Assembly (NCBI GenBank): GCA_046726955.1
Contig: JBKPBQ010000262.1
Span: 1 to 6,777 of the forward strand
Source: CAVPGH01 sp046726955
Lineage (GTDB): Bacteria > Acidobacteriota > Vicinamibacteria > Fen-336
Direction: 5' to 3'
Length of the DNA: 6,777 bases
The notes beneath the pieces are model-generated. The model did not search any database. It saw only the letters and a program-made list of their open reading frames with translations, and had not been told where the DNA came from. The translations under genes were made by a program, and so were the position numbers. Numbering within the stretch: the first letter of the stretch is position 1; each line of letters opens with the position of its first letter. Below are positions 1 through 6,345 of this stretch, piece by piece.

Positions 1-106
1 CGAGGGCGAGGGCGTCTCCGGGGTGGACCTCGAGGCTCACGCCGTCGAGGACCGTGCGCCGGCCGCGCTGGACCACGAGGTCTGTCGCCTGCAGGAACGC
101 GCTCAC
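1..106 (-). CDS. btuD: Cobalamin ABC transporter ATP-binding protein, N-terminal fragment (cut by window edge)
   Basis: Only the first 35 codons are inside the window; the rest lies beyond position 1. The visible peptide begins VSAFLQATDLVVQRG and continues through RTVLDGVSLEV to HPGDALAL. This is the usual first beta-strand region of an ABC ATPase, ending just before the expected Walker A loop, so no catalytic motif can be checked. The start is GTG at 106-104. It overlaps the TGA of the permease gene by 4 nt (GTGA) and has a strong Shine-Dalgarno sequence (AGGAGGG, 119-113) 6 nt upstream. In BtuCDF importers this subunit hydrolyses ATP on the cytoplasmic face to drive corrinoid import. The assignment to BtuD rests mainly on position after btuF and btuC; the fragment alone would also fit a siderophore or haem ABC ATPase. 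Confidence 0.85.
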   Translation of the reverse strand, partial: MSAFLQATDLVVQRGRRTVLDGVSLEVHPGDALAL

Positions 107-1113
107 TCTCGTCCCTCCTGCGTGCGCAGGGCGAGCAGGAAGTAGGGGGCGCCCACGAAGGCGGTGACGGAGCCGAGCGGGAGGTCGAGGCGATCGCTGA
201 CCGTGCGCGACAGCGTGTCCGCCACCACGACGAGGATCGCCCCCGCGAGGAAGGAGGCGGGCAGCAGGCGCCGGGCCACGGGCCCCACGACGGGCCGCAG
301 CGCGTGCGGAGCGACGAGCCCCACGAAGGGCACCGATCCCGTGAGCGCGGTGGCGGGGCCGGCCACGAGCGAGGCCAGCACGAAGAAGGCCATGCGCGAG
401 CGGTGGACCGGCAGACTCAGCGCCGCCGCCTCGTCGTCGCCCAGGGACAGAAGGTCGAGCGGCCGGGCGAGGAGCCACAAGAGCGCCGTTCCCGCGAGCA
501 CGAAGAAGGCCGCGATGCGGACGTGCTCCCAGCCCCGGCCTTCGAGCCCTCCGGCCAGCCAGAAGAGGACGGTGCGCACGCGGAACTCCTCGGTGGCCAC
601 GAGCAGGACCGACGTCCCCGCGGAGGCGAGCGCGCTCACCGCGATGCCGGTGAGGAGCAGGCCGTGGAGCGACGGCCGGCCTCCCGCGTGGGCGAGGACG
701 TAGATCGCCACCATCGCCGCCATCGCCCCCGCGAAGGCCGTGAGGGGAAGCGCCAGGAACGTGGAGTGGGCCCAGCCCAGTGTCGCGGCGACCACGGCGC
801 CTAACGCAGCCCCGGGACTGATCCCGAGGAGGCCGGCGTCGGCCATGGGATTGCGGAAGACCGACTGGAGGACGGCCCCGACCACGGCCAGGCCGCCTCC
901 CACGAGCGCGGCGAGGAGCACGCGGGGAAGGCGGACCGACCAGAAGATGACCTCGCTCGTGGGGTCGAGGGCGTGCGGCCGACCGAGGAGCGAGCCCAGC
1001 ACCCCGCCCAGGGGAAGCGAGACGCTCCCCGCCGCGGCGGCGACGAGGAGAGCTACCGGCAGGCCCAGGCCGAGGGCGAGCCACACCGCCCGCCGCCGCG
1101 GTGCCTGGTTCAC
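103..1113 (-). CDS. btuC: Vitamin B12 ABC transporter permease, BtuC/FecCD family
   Basis: The 336-residue product matches the usual FecCD-family length of about 330. The family is a polytopic inner-membrane permease that dimerises and passes corrinoid from BtuF into the cytoplasm. Visible family motifs are RLPR (61-64), a stretch around QSVFRNPMADAGLLGISPGA (83-102), the GSVPFVGLVAPHALRP block (259-274), and LPLGSVTAFVGAPYFLLALR (311-330). Hydrophobic helices fill most of the rest, the first at about 11-30. I start it at GTG 1113-1111, which overlaps the btuF stop as GTGA. The reading frame stays open about 97 codons further upstream, but that stretch lies inside btuF, is Arg/Pro/Gly-rich and has no membrane character, so it is not part of the protein. 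There is no clear Shine-Dalgarno sequence before this GTG (the region is pyrimidine-rich), so translation probably depends on coupling to btuF. Specificity for B12 is inferred from the operon and riboswitch. Confidence 0.93.
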   Translation of the reverse strand: MNQAPRRRAVWLALGLGLPVALLVAAAAGSVSLPLGGVLGSLLGRPHALDPTSEVIFWSVRLPRVLLAALVGGGLAVVGAVLQSVFRNPMADAGLLGISPGAALGAVVAATLGWAHSTFLALPLTAFAGAMAAMVAIYVLAHAGGRPSLHGLLLTGIAVSALASAGTSVLLVATEEFRVRTVLFWLAGGLEGRGWEHVRIAAFFVLAGTALLWLLARPLDLLSLGDDEAAALSLPVHRSRMAFFVLASLVAGPATALTGSVPFVGLVAPHALRPVVGPVARRLLPASFLAGAILVVVADTLSRTVSDRLDLPLGSVTAFVGAPYFLLALRTQEGRE

Positions 1114-1958
1114 GGGCGGAGGGGAGGCACGCGGTCGGGGTGCAGCACCGAGGCCAGCCACCGGCACGAGTCGGCGGCGTGGTGGCTCAAGGTCACGAGC
1201 AGCGGGGTCGGCATCTCGATCACGTGATTGTCGCGCGCGGCCCGTGCCTGCTTCAGGAGCGGGTGCTCGAGGAGCGCCTGCATCGAGTGCTCCCAGGCGC
1301 CGACGAGGAAGTAGTCGGGATCCGCCTGGAAGGCGCGCTCCGCCGCCAGGGGCACGATGCCCGTGAGGCCGAGCTCGGCGCCCACGTTCGTCGCCCCGGC
1401 GCACTCGATGAGCGCGCCGTAGGCGGAGCTGCCTCCCGCCGTGTGCGGATTCGCCCAGTAGAGGACGCGCGGCCGCGGAGCACCCGCGAGGCGGCGGCTC
1501 ACGTCACGAAGCGTCTCGTCGAAGCGCGCCACGAGCCTCTCCGCTCCTTCGGACGCACCCACGGCGTTTCCGAGGGCGAGGATCGCGGCACGGATCCCGG
1601 GCAGCGAGTCGAGACCCGACATCCGGTGGTAGCGCAGCCCCGACTTGTCGAAGAGGCGCAGGAAGTCGGCGTCGTGGTACTCGGAGACGATCGCGAGGTC
1701 CGGCCGCAGGGCCACGAGCCTCTCCATGTCCGCCTTGGGGAAGCGGTAGACGTTCGGCGGGATGCGTCCCGCCACGTTCGACGTCCCCGGGTCGTCCGCC
1801 CACCGCGTCACTCCCACCAGCCGCTCCGGGGGGAGGATCTCGACCAGCACCTCGTCGGACGTGAGGTTCAGCGAGGCGACGCGGCGGGGAGGCGTGTCGG
1901 CCGCCGCCCAGGGAGCGAGCGCGGCGAGCGCACATAGAAGAAGAAGGGCCTTCCTCAC
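1110..1958 (-). CDS. btuF: Periplasmic cobalamin-binding protein BtuF
   Basis: The 282-residue product has a signal peptide: Arg-Lys at 2-3, a hydrophobic core LLLLCALAALAPW, and an Ala-Ala-Ala site with likely cleavage after residue 20. The mature part has the class III solute-binding fold. RRVASLNLTSDEVLVEILPP (25-44) is the first strand and helix. VGVTRWADDP follows, and then LVALRPDLAIVSEY (81-94), where BtuF-type proteins carry the P-D-L-hydrophobic element. A central helix lies at about 121-155, and the C-terminal lobe starts near RPRVLYWANP (162-171). The protein binds corrinoid in the periplasm and delivers it to the permease encoded directly downstream. The start is GTG at 1958-1956, overlapping the stop of the DUF71 gene by 4 nt (GTGA). 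No cysteine lipobox is seen, so it should be soluble. An iron-siderophore binding protein is the alternative, but the B12 riboswitch and operon argue against it. Confidence 0.9.
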   Translation of the reverse strand: MRKALLLLCALAALAPWAAADTPPRRVASLNLTSDEVLVEILPPERLVGVTRWADDPGTSNVAGRIPPNVYRFPKADMERLVALRPDLAIVSEYHDADFLRLFDKSGLRYHRMSGLDSLPGIRAAILALGNAVGASEGAERLVARFDETLRDVSRRLAGAPRPRVLYWANPHTAGGSSAYGALIECAGATNVGAELGLTGIVPLAAERAFQADPDYFLVGAWEHSMQALLEHPLLKQARAARDNHVIEMPTPLLVTLSHHAADSCRWLASVLHPDRVPPLRP

Positions 1959-2623
1959 GCCTCACCGGCGGGAATGAGGTCCGCGAAGACGAAGCCCTCC
2001 CGCTCGACTACCACACCGGAGCGCAGCTCGAGCGGCCGCCGGAACATCGGGCCGTCCCAGGCGAACGTGTGGAACTCGCCGTTCTCCCCGCAGGGATCGA
2101 CGGAGGGCGGGAGATCGACGAGGAAGTCCCAGTCGAAGGGCCGTCCCGCGAAGTCCGCGGGGAGGTGACGCGGGTCGACGGTGACCACGCGGGCGCGGAG
2201 GCCGCCCTGGATCATCTCCTCGGCGAGCGCGGTCGTGCCGCGGCCCCAGAGCGGGAAGAGCGGGCGGAGGCCCGTCCCCTCGAGACGGCTCTCACGGTAG
2301 CGCCGGATGTCCTCGAGGAAGAGATCGCCGAAGGCGAACGAGTCGACGCCCTCGGCACGGGCCCGGGCCACCGCCCCCGACATGGCCCTCTCGTACTCCT
2401 CGTTCGAGCAGGGGTGGGGAATGGGGACGACGACCAGCGGAAGGCCCAGCGCGTCGGCCTGGGCCTGGAGCAGCGAGCGCCGCACGCCGTGCATCGCGAC
2501 CCGGTCGTGGACCTCGTTGACCGTGGTCAGCAGCGCCACGACCTCCACGTCCGGGGATCCGCGCAGCACGTGGAGGGCCCACGCGCTGTCCTTGCCGCTG
2601 CTCCAGGCGAGCCAGGCCTTCAC
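1955..2623 (-). CDS. DUF71/COG2102 PP-loop ATPase (diphthine-ammonia ligase-like), putative B12-salvage enzyme
   Basis: The 222-residue cytoplasmic protein has a PP-loop nucleotide-binding motif, SSGKDS (8-13), as in N-type ATP pyrophosphatases that adenylate a carbonyl before amidation. Further family signatures are FGDLFLEDIRRYRE (98-111), EGTGLRPLFPLWG (115-127) and CGENGEFHTF (178-187). Length and motif order match the DUF71/COG2102 family, whose archaeal and eukaryotic members (Dph6) amidate diphthine on elongation factor 2. Bacteria do not make diphthamide, and published comparative genomics of DUF71 proposed that some bacterial members act in B12 salvage. The gene lies between btuB and btuF in a riboswitch-controlled operon, which fits that proposal. 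Automatic labels such as diphthine-ammonia ligase would therefore mislead. The true substrate is unknown; amidation of an incomplete corrinoid is one inference. The start is GTG at 2623-2621, 10 nt after the btuB stop, with only a weak GGTGAG upstream. Confidence 0.85.
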   Translation of the reverse strand: MKAWLAWSSGKDSAWALHVLRGSPDVEVVALLTTVNEVHDRVAMHGVRRSLLQAQADALGLPLVVVPIPHPCSNEEYERAMSGAVARARAEGVDSFAFGDLFLEDIRRYRESRLEGTGLRPLFPLWGRGTTALAEEMIQGGLRARVVTVDPRHLPADFAGRPFDWDFLVDLPPSVDPCGENGEFHTFAWDGPMFRRPLELRSGVVVEREGFVFADLIPAGEA

Positions 2624-2633
2624 GACCGGGTGC

Positions 2634-4826
2634 TCACCGCCGTCCCGCGCGGTAGCGCAGGCCGCCGCGGACGGAGACGCCGAGGGCCGGATACCCCAGC
2701 ACCTCCTGGTACTTTTCGTCGAGCACGTTCTCGCCGACGACGTAGGCCTCGAGGCCGCGGAAGAGGCGGACGCGGCCCCGGAGGTCCAGCCGCTCGTAGC
2801 CGGGATTGCGCGTCAGGCCCAGGCCGACGAAGTCGCTGTCCGCGCGCTCGCCCACGACGACGAGCGTCGCCCCGAGGCCGAAGCGCTCGTCGCCGGCGAA
2901 GGCGGTGAACGAGGCCTGGTTGGCCGGCCGGCGCAGGAGCGGCTCGCCCACCGCGTAGATCGGGTTGAAGTCGCGCCCGCTCTCGAGGATCTTCCCGTCG
3001 AGGTAGGTGTAGCTGGCGAGGAGCTGGAGCCAGCGCCGGGGACGCCCTTCGACCTCGAGCTCGACTCCCTTCGCGCGCGTGCGCTCGAGGTTCGTGTAGG
3101 TCCCCTCGAACGTCGCGAAGTCGAGGATCGTGTAGGTGATCTGGTCGCGGTAGTCATGGTAGAAGCCCGTGACCTGCACGCGCAGGCGGTTGTCGAAGAG
3201 CCGCTGCTCGACGCCGCCGTCCACCGTGCGGCTCCGCTCGGGGTCGAGGTCGGGATTGCCCTTGGCGAAGAAGGACACGCCGTAGGACTCGAAGAAGCTC
3301 GGCTCCTTGATCCCGGTTCCCGCGCTCGCCCGGAGGATCGTCGCGTCCTTGCCCCCGCGCAGCCGGAACGCGAGTGCGGCGCGCGGCACGACCCAGGTCC
3401 CGAAGCTCCCGTTCCGCTCGACACGTCCGCCGACGGTCACGTCCAGGCGATTCCCGAGGAGCATCCGGTCCTGCACATACACCCCGAAGTTCGTGCGGCT
3501 CGGCTCGAGAAGGTCCTCCGCGCGGTTGCCGAGGGCGCCCGACTCGTGCTCGAGGTCGACACCCGCCGTGAGCAGGTGGCGGCGCGCGAGCTGCGTCTCG
3601 GCCTGGTACGAGAAGGACAGCCGTGACGTCAGGTTCTGGAACCCGGCAGGGTTCGTGAAGTCGTCGATCGGGAAGCCCGTCGTCCCGCCATACGAGGGCA
3701 CGAACGGACCCGAGTCGATCGGGTCGAAGGAGAGCTGCTTGGCCCGCGTGTATCCCGCCTGGAACGCGTGGGCGAAGGTCCCACGCGACAGGCGGAGCTG
3801 GCCCGTCGCCGCGAAGTCGTCGCGCTCGGTGGACGCGTCGAGGTCCGGTCGTCCGAAAGCGGTCTGGCCGGGCGTCCCCACCTCGCTGGAGGCGGCGCGG
3901 ACGACGAAACCCAGCCGCGAGGCCTCGCCGAGGCGCACGCCCAGCACTCCCGCTCCCGCCGTCTCACCGAAGACGTTGTTCGGCTCCTCGTTGTCCGTGT
4001 CGAGGCGCAGGAGGCCCAGGTTCCAGTCGAAGCGCCCCGAGGTGCCCGACGTCGCGCCCGCGAAGCGCCGCCAGTCGAAGCTGCCGCCGTCGGCCTCGAG
4101 GCGCAGCGAGGGCCGCTCGCCCGGTGCGGCGCGACGCGTGAGGACCTGGACGACGCCCGCCAGGGCGTCCGTGCCGTAGAGGCTGCTCGCCGCGCCGCGC
4201 ACGACCTCGACCCGGCCGAGCTCCAACGGCAGCGCGTTCCCGAAATCGAAGGCTCCGCCCGGCTCGTTCACGGCCACGCCGTCCACGAGTATGCGCGCGA
4301 AGCGCGACTCGCCGCCGCGGACGAACGCAGAGGCCTGGGAGCCGATGCCGCCGGTCCGCGCGGTGGCCACGCCGGGGAGATCCTGGAGGAGCGCGATCGA
4401 GGCGGAGGCCTCCCGCTCTTCGATGCGCTCCTCGTCGAGCGCCGAGACGGTCACGCCCAGCGTCGACTGCGCGGCCTCCGTGCGCGTGGCGGTGACCACG
4501 ACGTGCTCGCGCACGGGAGCGGGGGAGAGCGAGAGGTCGAGCGTCGCGACGCTGTCGCCTAACGAGACGCGCGGCGGGGGGGAGAGCACGAACCCCGGAG
4601 ACAGCAGAGAGAGCGTGTAGTCCCCCGGCGCGAGCCCGGTCGCGCGGTAGCGTCCGTCGGGGTCGGTGATCACGGTCTGCTCACCGCCCGGTCCGCGAAC
4701 GGTGAGCGCGAGGTGGGGGACGACCTGGCCGTCGCTGGCTCGAACGAGCCCGGTGAGCGTGCCCGATCCCTGGGCGTGGGCGGCGGAAGAGGCGAGCAGC
4801 AAGGCAACGAAGACGTGTCGACGCAC
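2634..4826 (-). CDS. btuB: TonB-dependent outer-membrane cobalamin receptor BtuB with extra N-terminal domain
   Basis: The 730-residue product starts at GTG 4826-4824. That start is preceded by AAGGAGGG (4837-4830) and gives a clean signal peptide (Arg-Arg, then VFVALLLASSAAHA, likely cleaved after residue 18). The frame is open upstream to a TTG at 4940, but that extension has no export signal and lies in the riboswitch leader. Residues about 20-103 form a carboxypeptidase-regulatory-like beta-sandwich (GTLTGLVRASDGQVVPHLAL, DPDGRYRATGLAPGDYTL), absent from classical E. coli BtuB. EHVVVTATR (107-115) is the probable TonB box. The plug follows at about 120-232, with FVRGGESRFARILVDGVAVN and GRVEVVRGAASSLYGTDALAG. 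The remainder is a beta-barrel ending in GGLRYRAGRR; the terminal residue is not the usual aromatic, although a Tyr lies six residues before the end. It should import corrinoids with energy from TonB-ExbBD, which are not in this window. The substrate call rests on the riboswitch and the btuFCD neighbours. Confidence 0.92.
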   Translation of the reverse strand: MRRHVFVALLLASSAAHAQGSGTLTGLVRASDGQVVPHLALTVRGPGGEQTVITDPDGRYRATGLAPGDYTLSLLSPGFVLSPPPRVSLGDSVATLDLSLSPAPVREHVVVTATRTEAAQSTLGVTVSALDEERIEEREASASIALLQDLPGVATARTGGIGSQASAFVRGGESRFARILVDGVAVNEPGGAFDFGNALPLELGRVEVVRGAASSLYGTDALAGVVQVLTRRAAPGERPSLRLEADGGSFDWRRFAGATSGTSGRFDWNLGLLRLDTDNEEPNNVFGETAGAGVLGVRLGEASRLGFVVRAASSEVGTPGQTAFGRPDLDASTERDDFAATGQLRLSRGTFAHAFQAGYTRAKQLSFDPIDSGPFVPSYGGTTGFPIDDFTNPAGFQNLTSRLSFSYQAETQLARRHLLTAGVDLEHESGALGNRAEDLLEPSRTNFGVYVQDRMLLGNRLDVTVGGRVERNGSFGTWVVPRAALAFRLRGGKDATILRASAGTGIKEPSFFESYGVSFFAKGNPDLDPERSRTVDGGVEQRLFDNRLRVQVTGFYHDYRDQITYTILDFATFEGTYTNLERTRAKGVELEVEGRPRRWLQLLASYTYLDGKILESGRDFNPIYAVGEPLLRRPANQASFTAFAGDERFGLGATLVVVGERADSDFVGLGLTRNPGYERLDLRGRVRLFRGLEAYVVGENVLDEKYQEVLGYPALGVSVRGGLRYRAGRR

Positions 4827-4830
4827 GAGC

Positions 4831-4844
4831 CCTCCTTGCGGAGG
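4831..4844 (-). promoter_or_regulatory. Shine-Dalgarno-sequestering hairpin of the btuB leader (expression platform)
   Basis: In the minus-strand transcript the sequence CCTCC-GCAA-GGAGG (4844 down to 4831) forms a perfect 5-bp stem closed by a GNRA-type GCAA tetraloop. Its 3' arm is the Shine-Dalgarno sequence of btuB, so folding would block ribosome binding. GAGGC at 4931-4927, just after the aptamer, can pair with GCCTC at 4845-4841 and could act as an anti-sequestor. No U-tract follows any leader hairpin, so control looks translational rather than by termination. The pairing is seen in the sequence; the switching model is inferred. Confidence 0.7.
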
Positions 4845-4942
4845 CCGTTCGCGGATTGCACTGGGTGTTTTCGAGCGGGCCGCGTCTCCGGTCCGCCCGG
4901 CGTCCAGCAGCTCCTTCACGCGAGAAGCCTCGAGGTCCAACG

Positions 4943-5122
4943 GTCAGGGCAGGTTTCCTGGCTCCCGGGTCTTCGCCCCGTCCCCCGACCTTCCCCGGGT
5001 TTCCCCGAGTGGCGGCGCGTCTCTGGCGCCCGAAGGGGTGAGCTCGCCGGCTACAGTGGCGGGACCGCGCAGGTGTTGGACCTGCTTCCCTTTTACCCTC
5101 CCGAAGCGGGAGGCACCCTGAC
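4943..5122 (-). promoter_or_regulatory. Cobalamin riboswitch aptamer (B12 element) controlling the btu operon
   Basis: Read on the minus strand, the hallmark segments occur in the right order. The closing stem P1 is a perfect 7-bp pair, GTCAGGG (5122-5116) with CCCTGAC (4949-4943). A 7-bp hairpin CCTCCCG-CTT-CGGGAGG (5113-5097) follows. Next come a GGGAAGCAGGT segment, the conserved core GCGCGGTCCCGCCACTGTA (5070-5052), a second GCCACT (near 5013-5008) and GGGGAAGG. The B12 box AGCCAGGAAACCTGCC (4963-4948) closes the aptamer. The length of about 180 nt is normal for the class. In this RNA family, binding of a cobalamin lowers expression of downstream uptake genes. The aptamer starts within a few bases of the predicted transcription start and lies about 115 nt before the btuB start codon. 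Confidence 0.97.
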
Positions 5123-5131
5123 GACGATCGG

Positions 5132-5161
5132 ACTATGACAGCAACGCGCGCCGGGTGTCAA
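5132..5161 (-). promoter_or_regulatory. Sigma70-type promoter of the btu operon
   Basis: On the minus strand there is a perfect -35 hexamer TTGACA (5161-5156), an 18-nt spacer, and a -10-like CATAGT (5137-5132, 4 of 6 matches to TATAAT). The predicted start falls at about 5125, directly before the first base of the riboswitch P1 stem at 5122, which supports the assignment. A 17-nt spacer would give TCATAG, a poorer match. Confidence 0.7.
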
Positions 5162-5182
5162 CGAACTGTGCACTGCTACACT
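5155..5182 (+). promoter_or_regulatory. Possible divergent promoter of the metallophosphoesterase gene
   Basis: GTGTCA (5155-5160, 4 of 6 to TTGACA), a 16-nt spacer and TACACT (5177-5182, 4 of 6 to TATAAT) form a weak promoter-like pair on the plus strand. The predicted start at about 5189-5190 would coincide with the GTG start codon, giving a leaderless message; this agrees with the absence of a Shine-Dalgarno sequence there. The -35 shares five bases with the opposite btu -35 element. This is a motif-level guess. Confidence 0.3.
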
Positions 5183-5189
5183 CGAACGG

Positions 5190-6089
5190 GTGAGCACGAA
5201 GCCGCGAGCTGCCCCCCTTCTCAAGATCCGCAGCCGCGGGCGGGGGAAGCGCTACTCGCCGCTGCGGGGTCTCGTGGAGTCCGCGCAGGCCGTTCTCTAC
5301 GCGGGCGATTGGCCGGCGCGCTTCTGGAAGGTCGTGCCTGGTGCGTCCGGCATCCGGGAGATCCGCAAGACGATCGCGATCCCCGCCGGCGCCGGAGAGC
5401 GGTGCCGCGTCGCCTTCCTCTCCGACCTGCACGTCGGTCCCACGACTCCCGCGTCCGTACACGCGTGCGCCGTCGAGATCGTGAAGGAGGCACGGCCCGA
5501 CGTGCTGCTCCTCGGCGGCGACTACGTCTTCCTGGAGGCGACCGAGGGAGTCGCCGAGCGTCTGCGCCGCCTCGTGACCGCCCTCGAGGCGCCGACCAAG
5601 CTCGCCGTCATGGGCAACCACGACCTCTGGACCGAGGACACGGTCGTGGCCCGCGCTCTCGAGGGCGCCGGCGCGCGAATCCTCGTGAACGAAGCCGTGC
5701 GGCTTCCTCCTCCCTGGTCCGACGTGGCCGTCGTGGGGCTCGACGATCCCTGGACGGGCGACTGCGACGCCGATCGGGCGTTCGCGACGGTGGGGGACGG
5801 CGCTCTGTTCCGCATCGTCCTCTGCCACAGCCCGGACGGCCTCGTCTTCGCCCGACGCTACCCCTTCGACTTCTACGTGTGCGGGCACACGCACGGGGGC
5901 CAGATCGCCGCGCCCTGGGGCCCGATCGTGCTTCCCAAGGGCCGGATGACGCGCCGCTTCCACTCGGGCTTCGCGCGGTTCGACGCCGCGGAGCTGTTCG
6001 TCTCGCGAGGCGTGGGGACGGTGGACCTGCCATGGCGGGTCTTCGCCGAGCCGGACGTGCTCGTTCTCGATCTAGAGAGGGCGCGCTAG
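5190..6089 (+). CDS. Calcineurin-like metallophosphoesterase (YkuE/LpxG-type), cytoplasmic
   Basis: The 299-residue product has the full metallophosphoesterase signature: SDLHVG (78-83; Asp79, His81), GGDYV (109-113; Asp111), GNHD (142-145; Asn143, His144), LCHSPD (211-216; His213) and CGHTHGGQ (231-238; His233, His235). These residues bind the two metal ions, so it should be an active phosphoester or pyrophosphate hydrolase. The GHTHGGQ ending and overall size resemble YkuE-like phosphoesterases, a group that includes lipid-pyrophosphate hydrolases; the substrate cannot be told from sequence. Unlike many relatives it has no N-terminal membrane anchor or signal peptide: the first 30 residues are basic (KIRSRGRGKR), so it is probably cytoplasmic or membrane-peripheral. 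The start is GTG at 5190 with no Shine-Dalgarno sequence. It is transcribed away from the btu operon, with only about 65 bp between this start codon and the predicted start of the btu transcript. The tail of this gene is duplicated downstream in decayed form. Confidence 0.9.
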   Translation: MSTKPRAAPLLKIRSRGRGKRYSPLRGLVESAQAVLYAGDWPARFWKVVPGASGIREIRKTIAIPAGAGERCRVAFLSDLHVGPTTPASVHACAVEIVKEARPDVLLLGGDYVFLEATEGVAERLRRLVTALEAPTKLAVMGNHDLWTEDTVVARALEGAGARILVNEAVRLPPPWSDVAVVGLDDPWTGDCDADRAFATVGDGALFRIVLCHSPDGLVFARRYPFDFYVCGHTHGGQIAAPWGPIVLPKGRMTRRFHSGFARFDAAELFVSRGVGTVDLPWRVFAEPDVLVLDLERAR

Positions 6090-6294
6090 GTCTTCGCGCT
6101 CGCGACAACTAACGGCCCGTCACCGACACTTTCCGTCCGTCGCGAAGCCTTCGGCCCCGTGCAATTGGATAAGTACAAGCGAATCAACCGAGTCTGCTGT
6201 ACGTACCCGTGGCACGCGCGTTGCTCATCATGGGAGCGCAGCGATGAGCCTTCCAGATATCGATCCCACCCTGGAAGCCTGAATCTGCGAATCG
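6090..6294 (+). repeat. Non-coding repeat, copy 1 (downstream of the metallophosphoesterase stop)
   Basis: This stretch is repeated at about 6493-6713. The first 65 bases align without gaps to 6493-6557 with 57 identities (about 88 percent, counted by eye). Further shared blocks are GCGAATCAAC, GTGGCACGCGCGTTGCTCATC (21 bases, 6209-6229), AGATATCGAT and GCGAATCG. The alignment offset grows from 403 to 419 because of small insertions in copy 2. It contains the inverted repeat GCTCATC (6223-6229) and GATGAGC (6243-6249). No U-tract follows, so it is not a typical intrinsic terminator. No convincing gene is seen on either strand. Confidence 0.8.
6223..6249. repeat. Inverted repeat (7-bp stem, 13-nt loop) conserved in both repeat copies
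   Basis: GCTCATC and GATGAGC are exact reverse complements. The same stem recurs at 6627-6633 and 6646-6652 in copy 2 with a different 12-nt loop. Stem conservation with loop divergence suggests a structured RNA or DNA element; function is unknown. Confidence 0.6.
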
Positions 6295-6345
6295 CCGGAT
6301 GACCGTCCCTGTCGTCGTCGACGTCATCGGCGACTTCGAGTAGTT

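Noticed and set aside
1114..1404. 97-codon upstream extension of the btuC frame
   Set aside because: It lies wholly inside btuF, is Arg/Pro-rich and has no membrane segment; GTG 1113 gives the normal family length.
2069..3626. Long open frames on the plus strand opposite btuB and the DUF71 gene (up to about 440 codons)
   Set aside because: They are antisense shadows of high-GC genes: the products are Arg/Ala/Glu-rich with no recognisable domain, and the minus-strand frames have clear family motifs across the same bases.
4827..4940. Earlier btuB starts (TTG 4940 or GTG 4919) giving an N-terminal extension
   Set aside because: The extension lies in the riboswitch leader and would bury the signal peptide about 38 residues in. 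GTG 4826 has its own Shine-Dalgarno sequence and a signal peptide at the start.
4861..4942. Rho-independent terminator in the btuB leader
   Set aside because: GC-rich pairing such as CGGGC/GCCCG exists, but no U-tract follows, so transcriptional attenuation is not supported.
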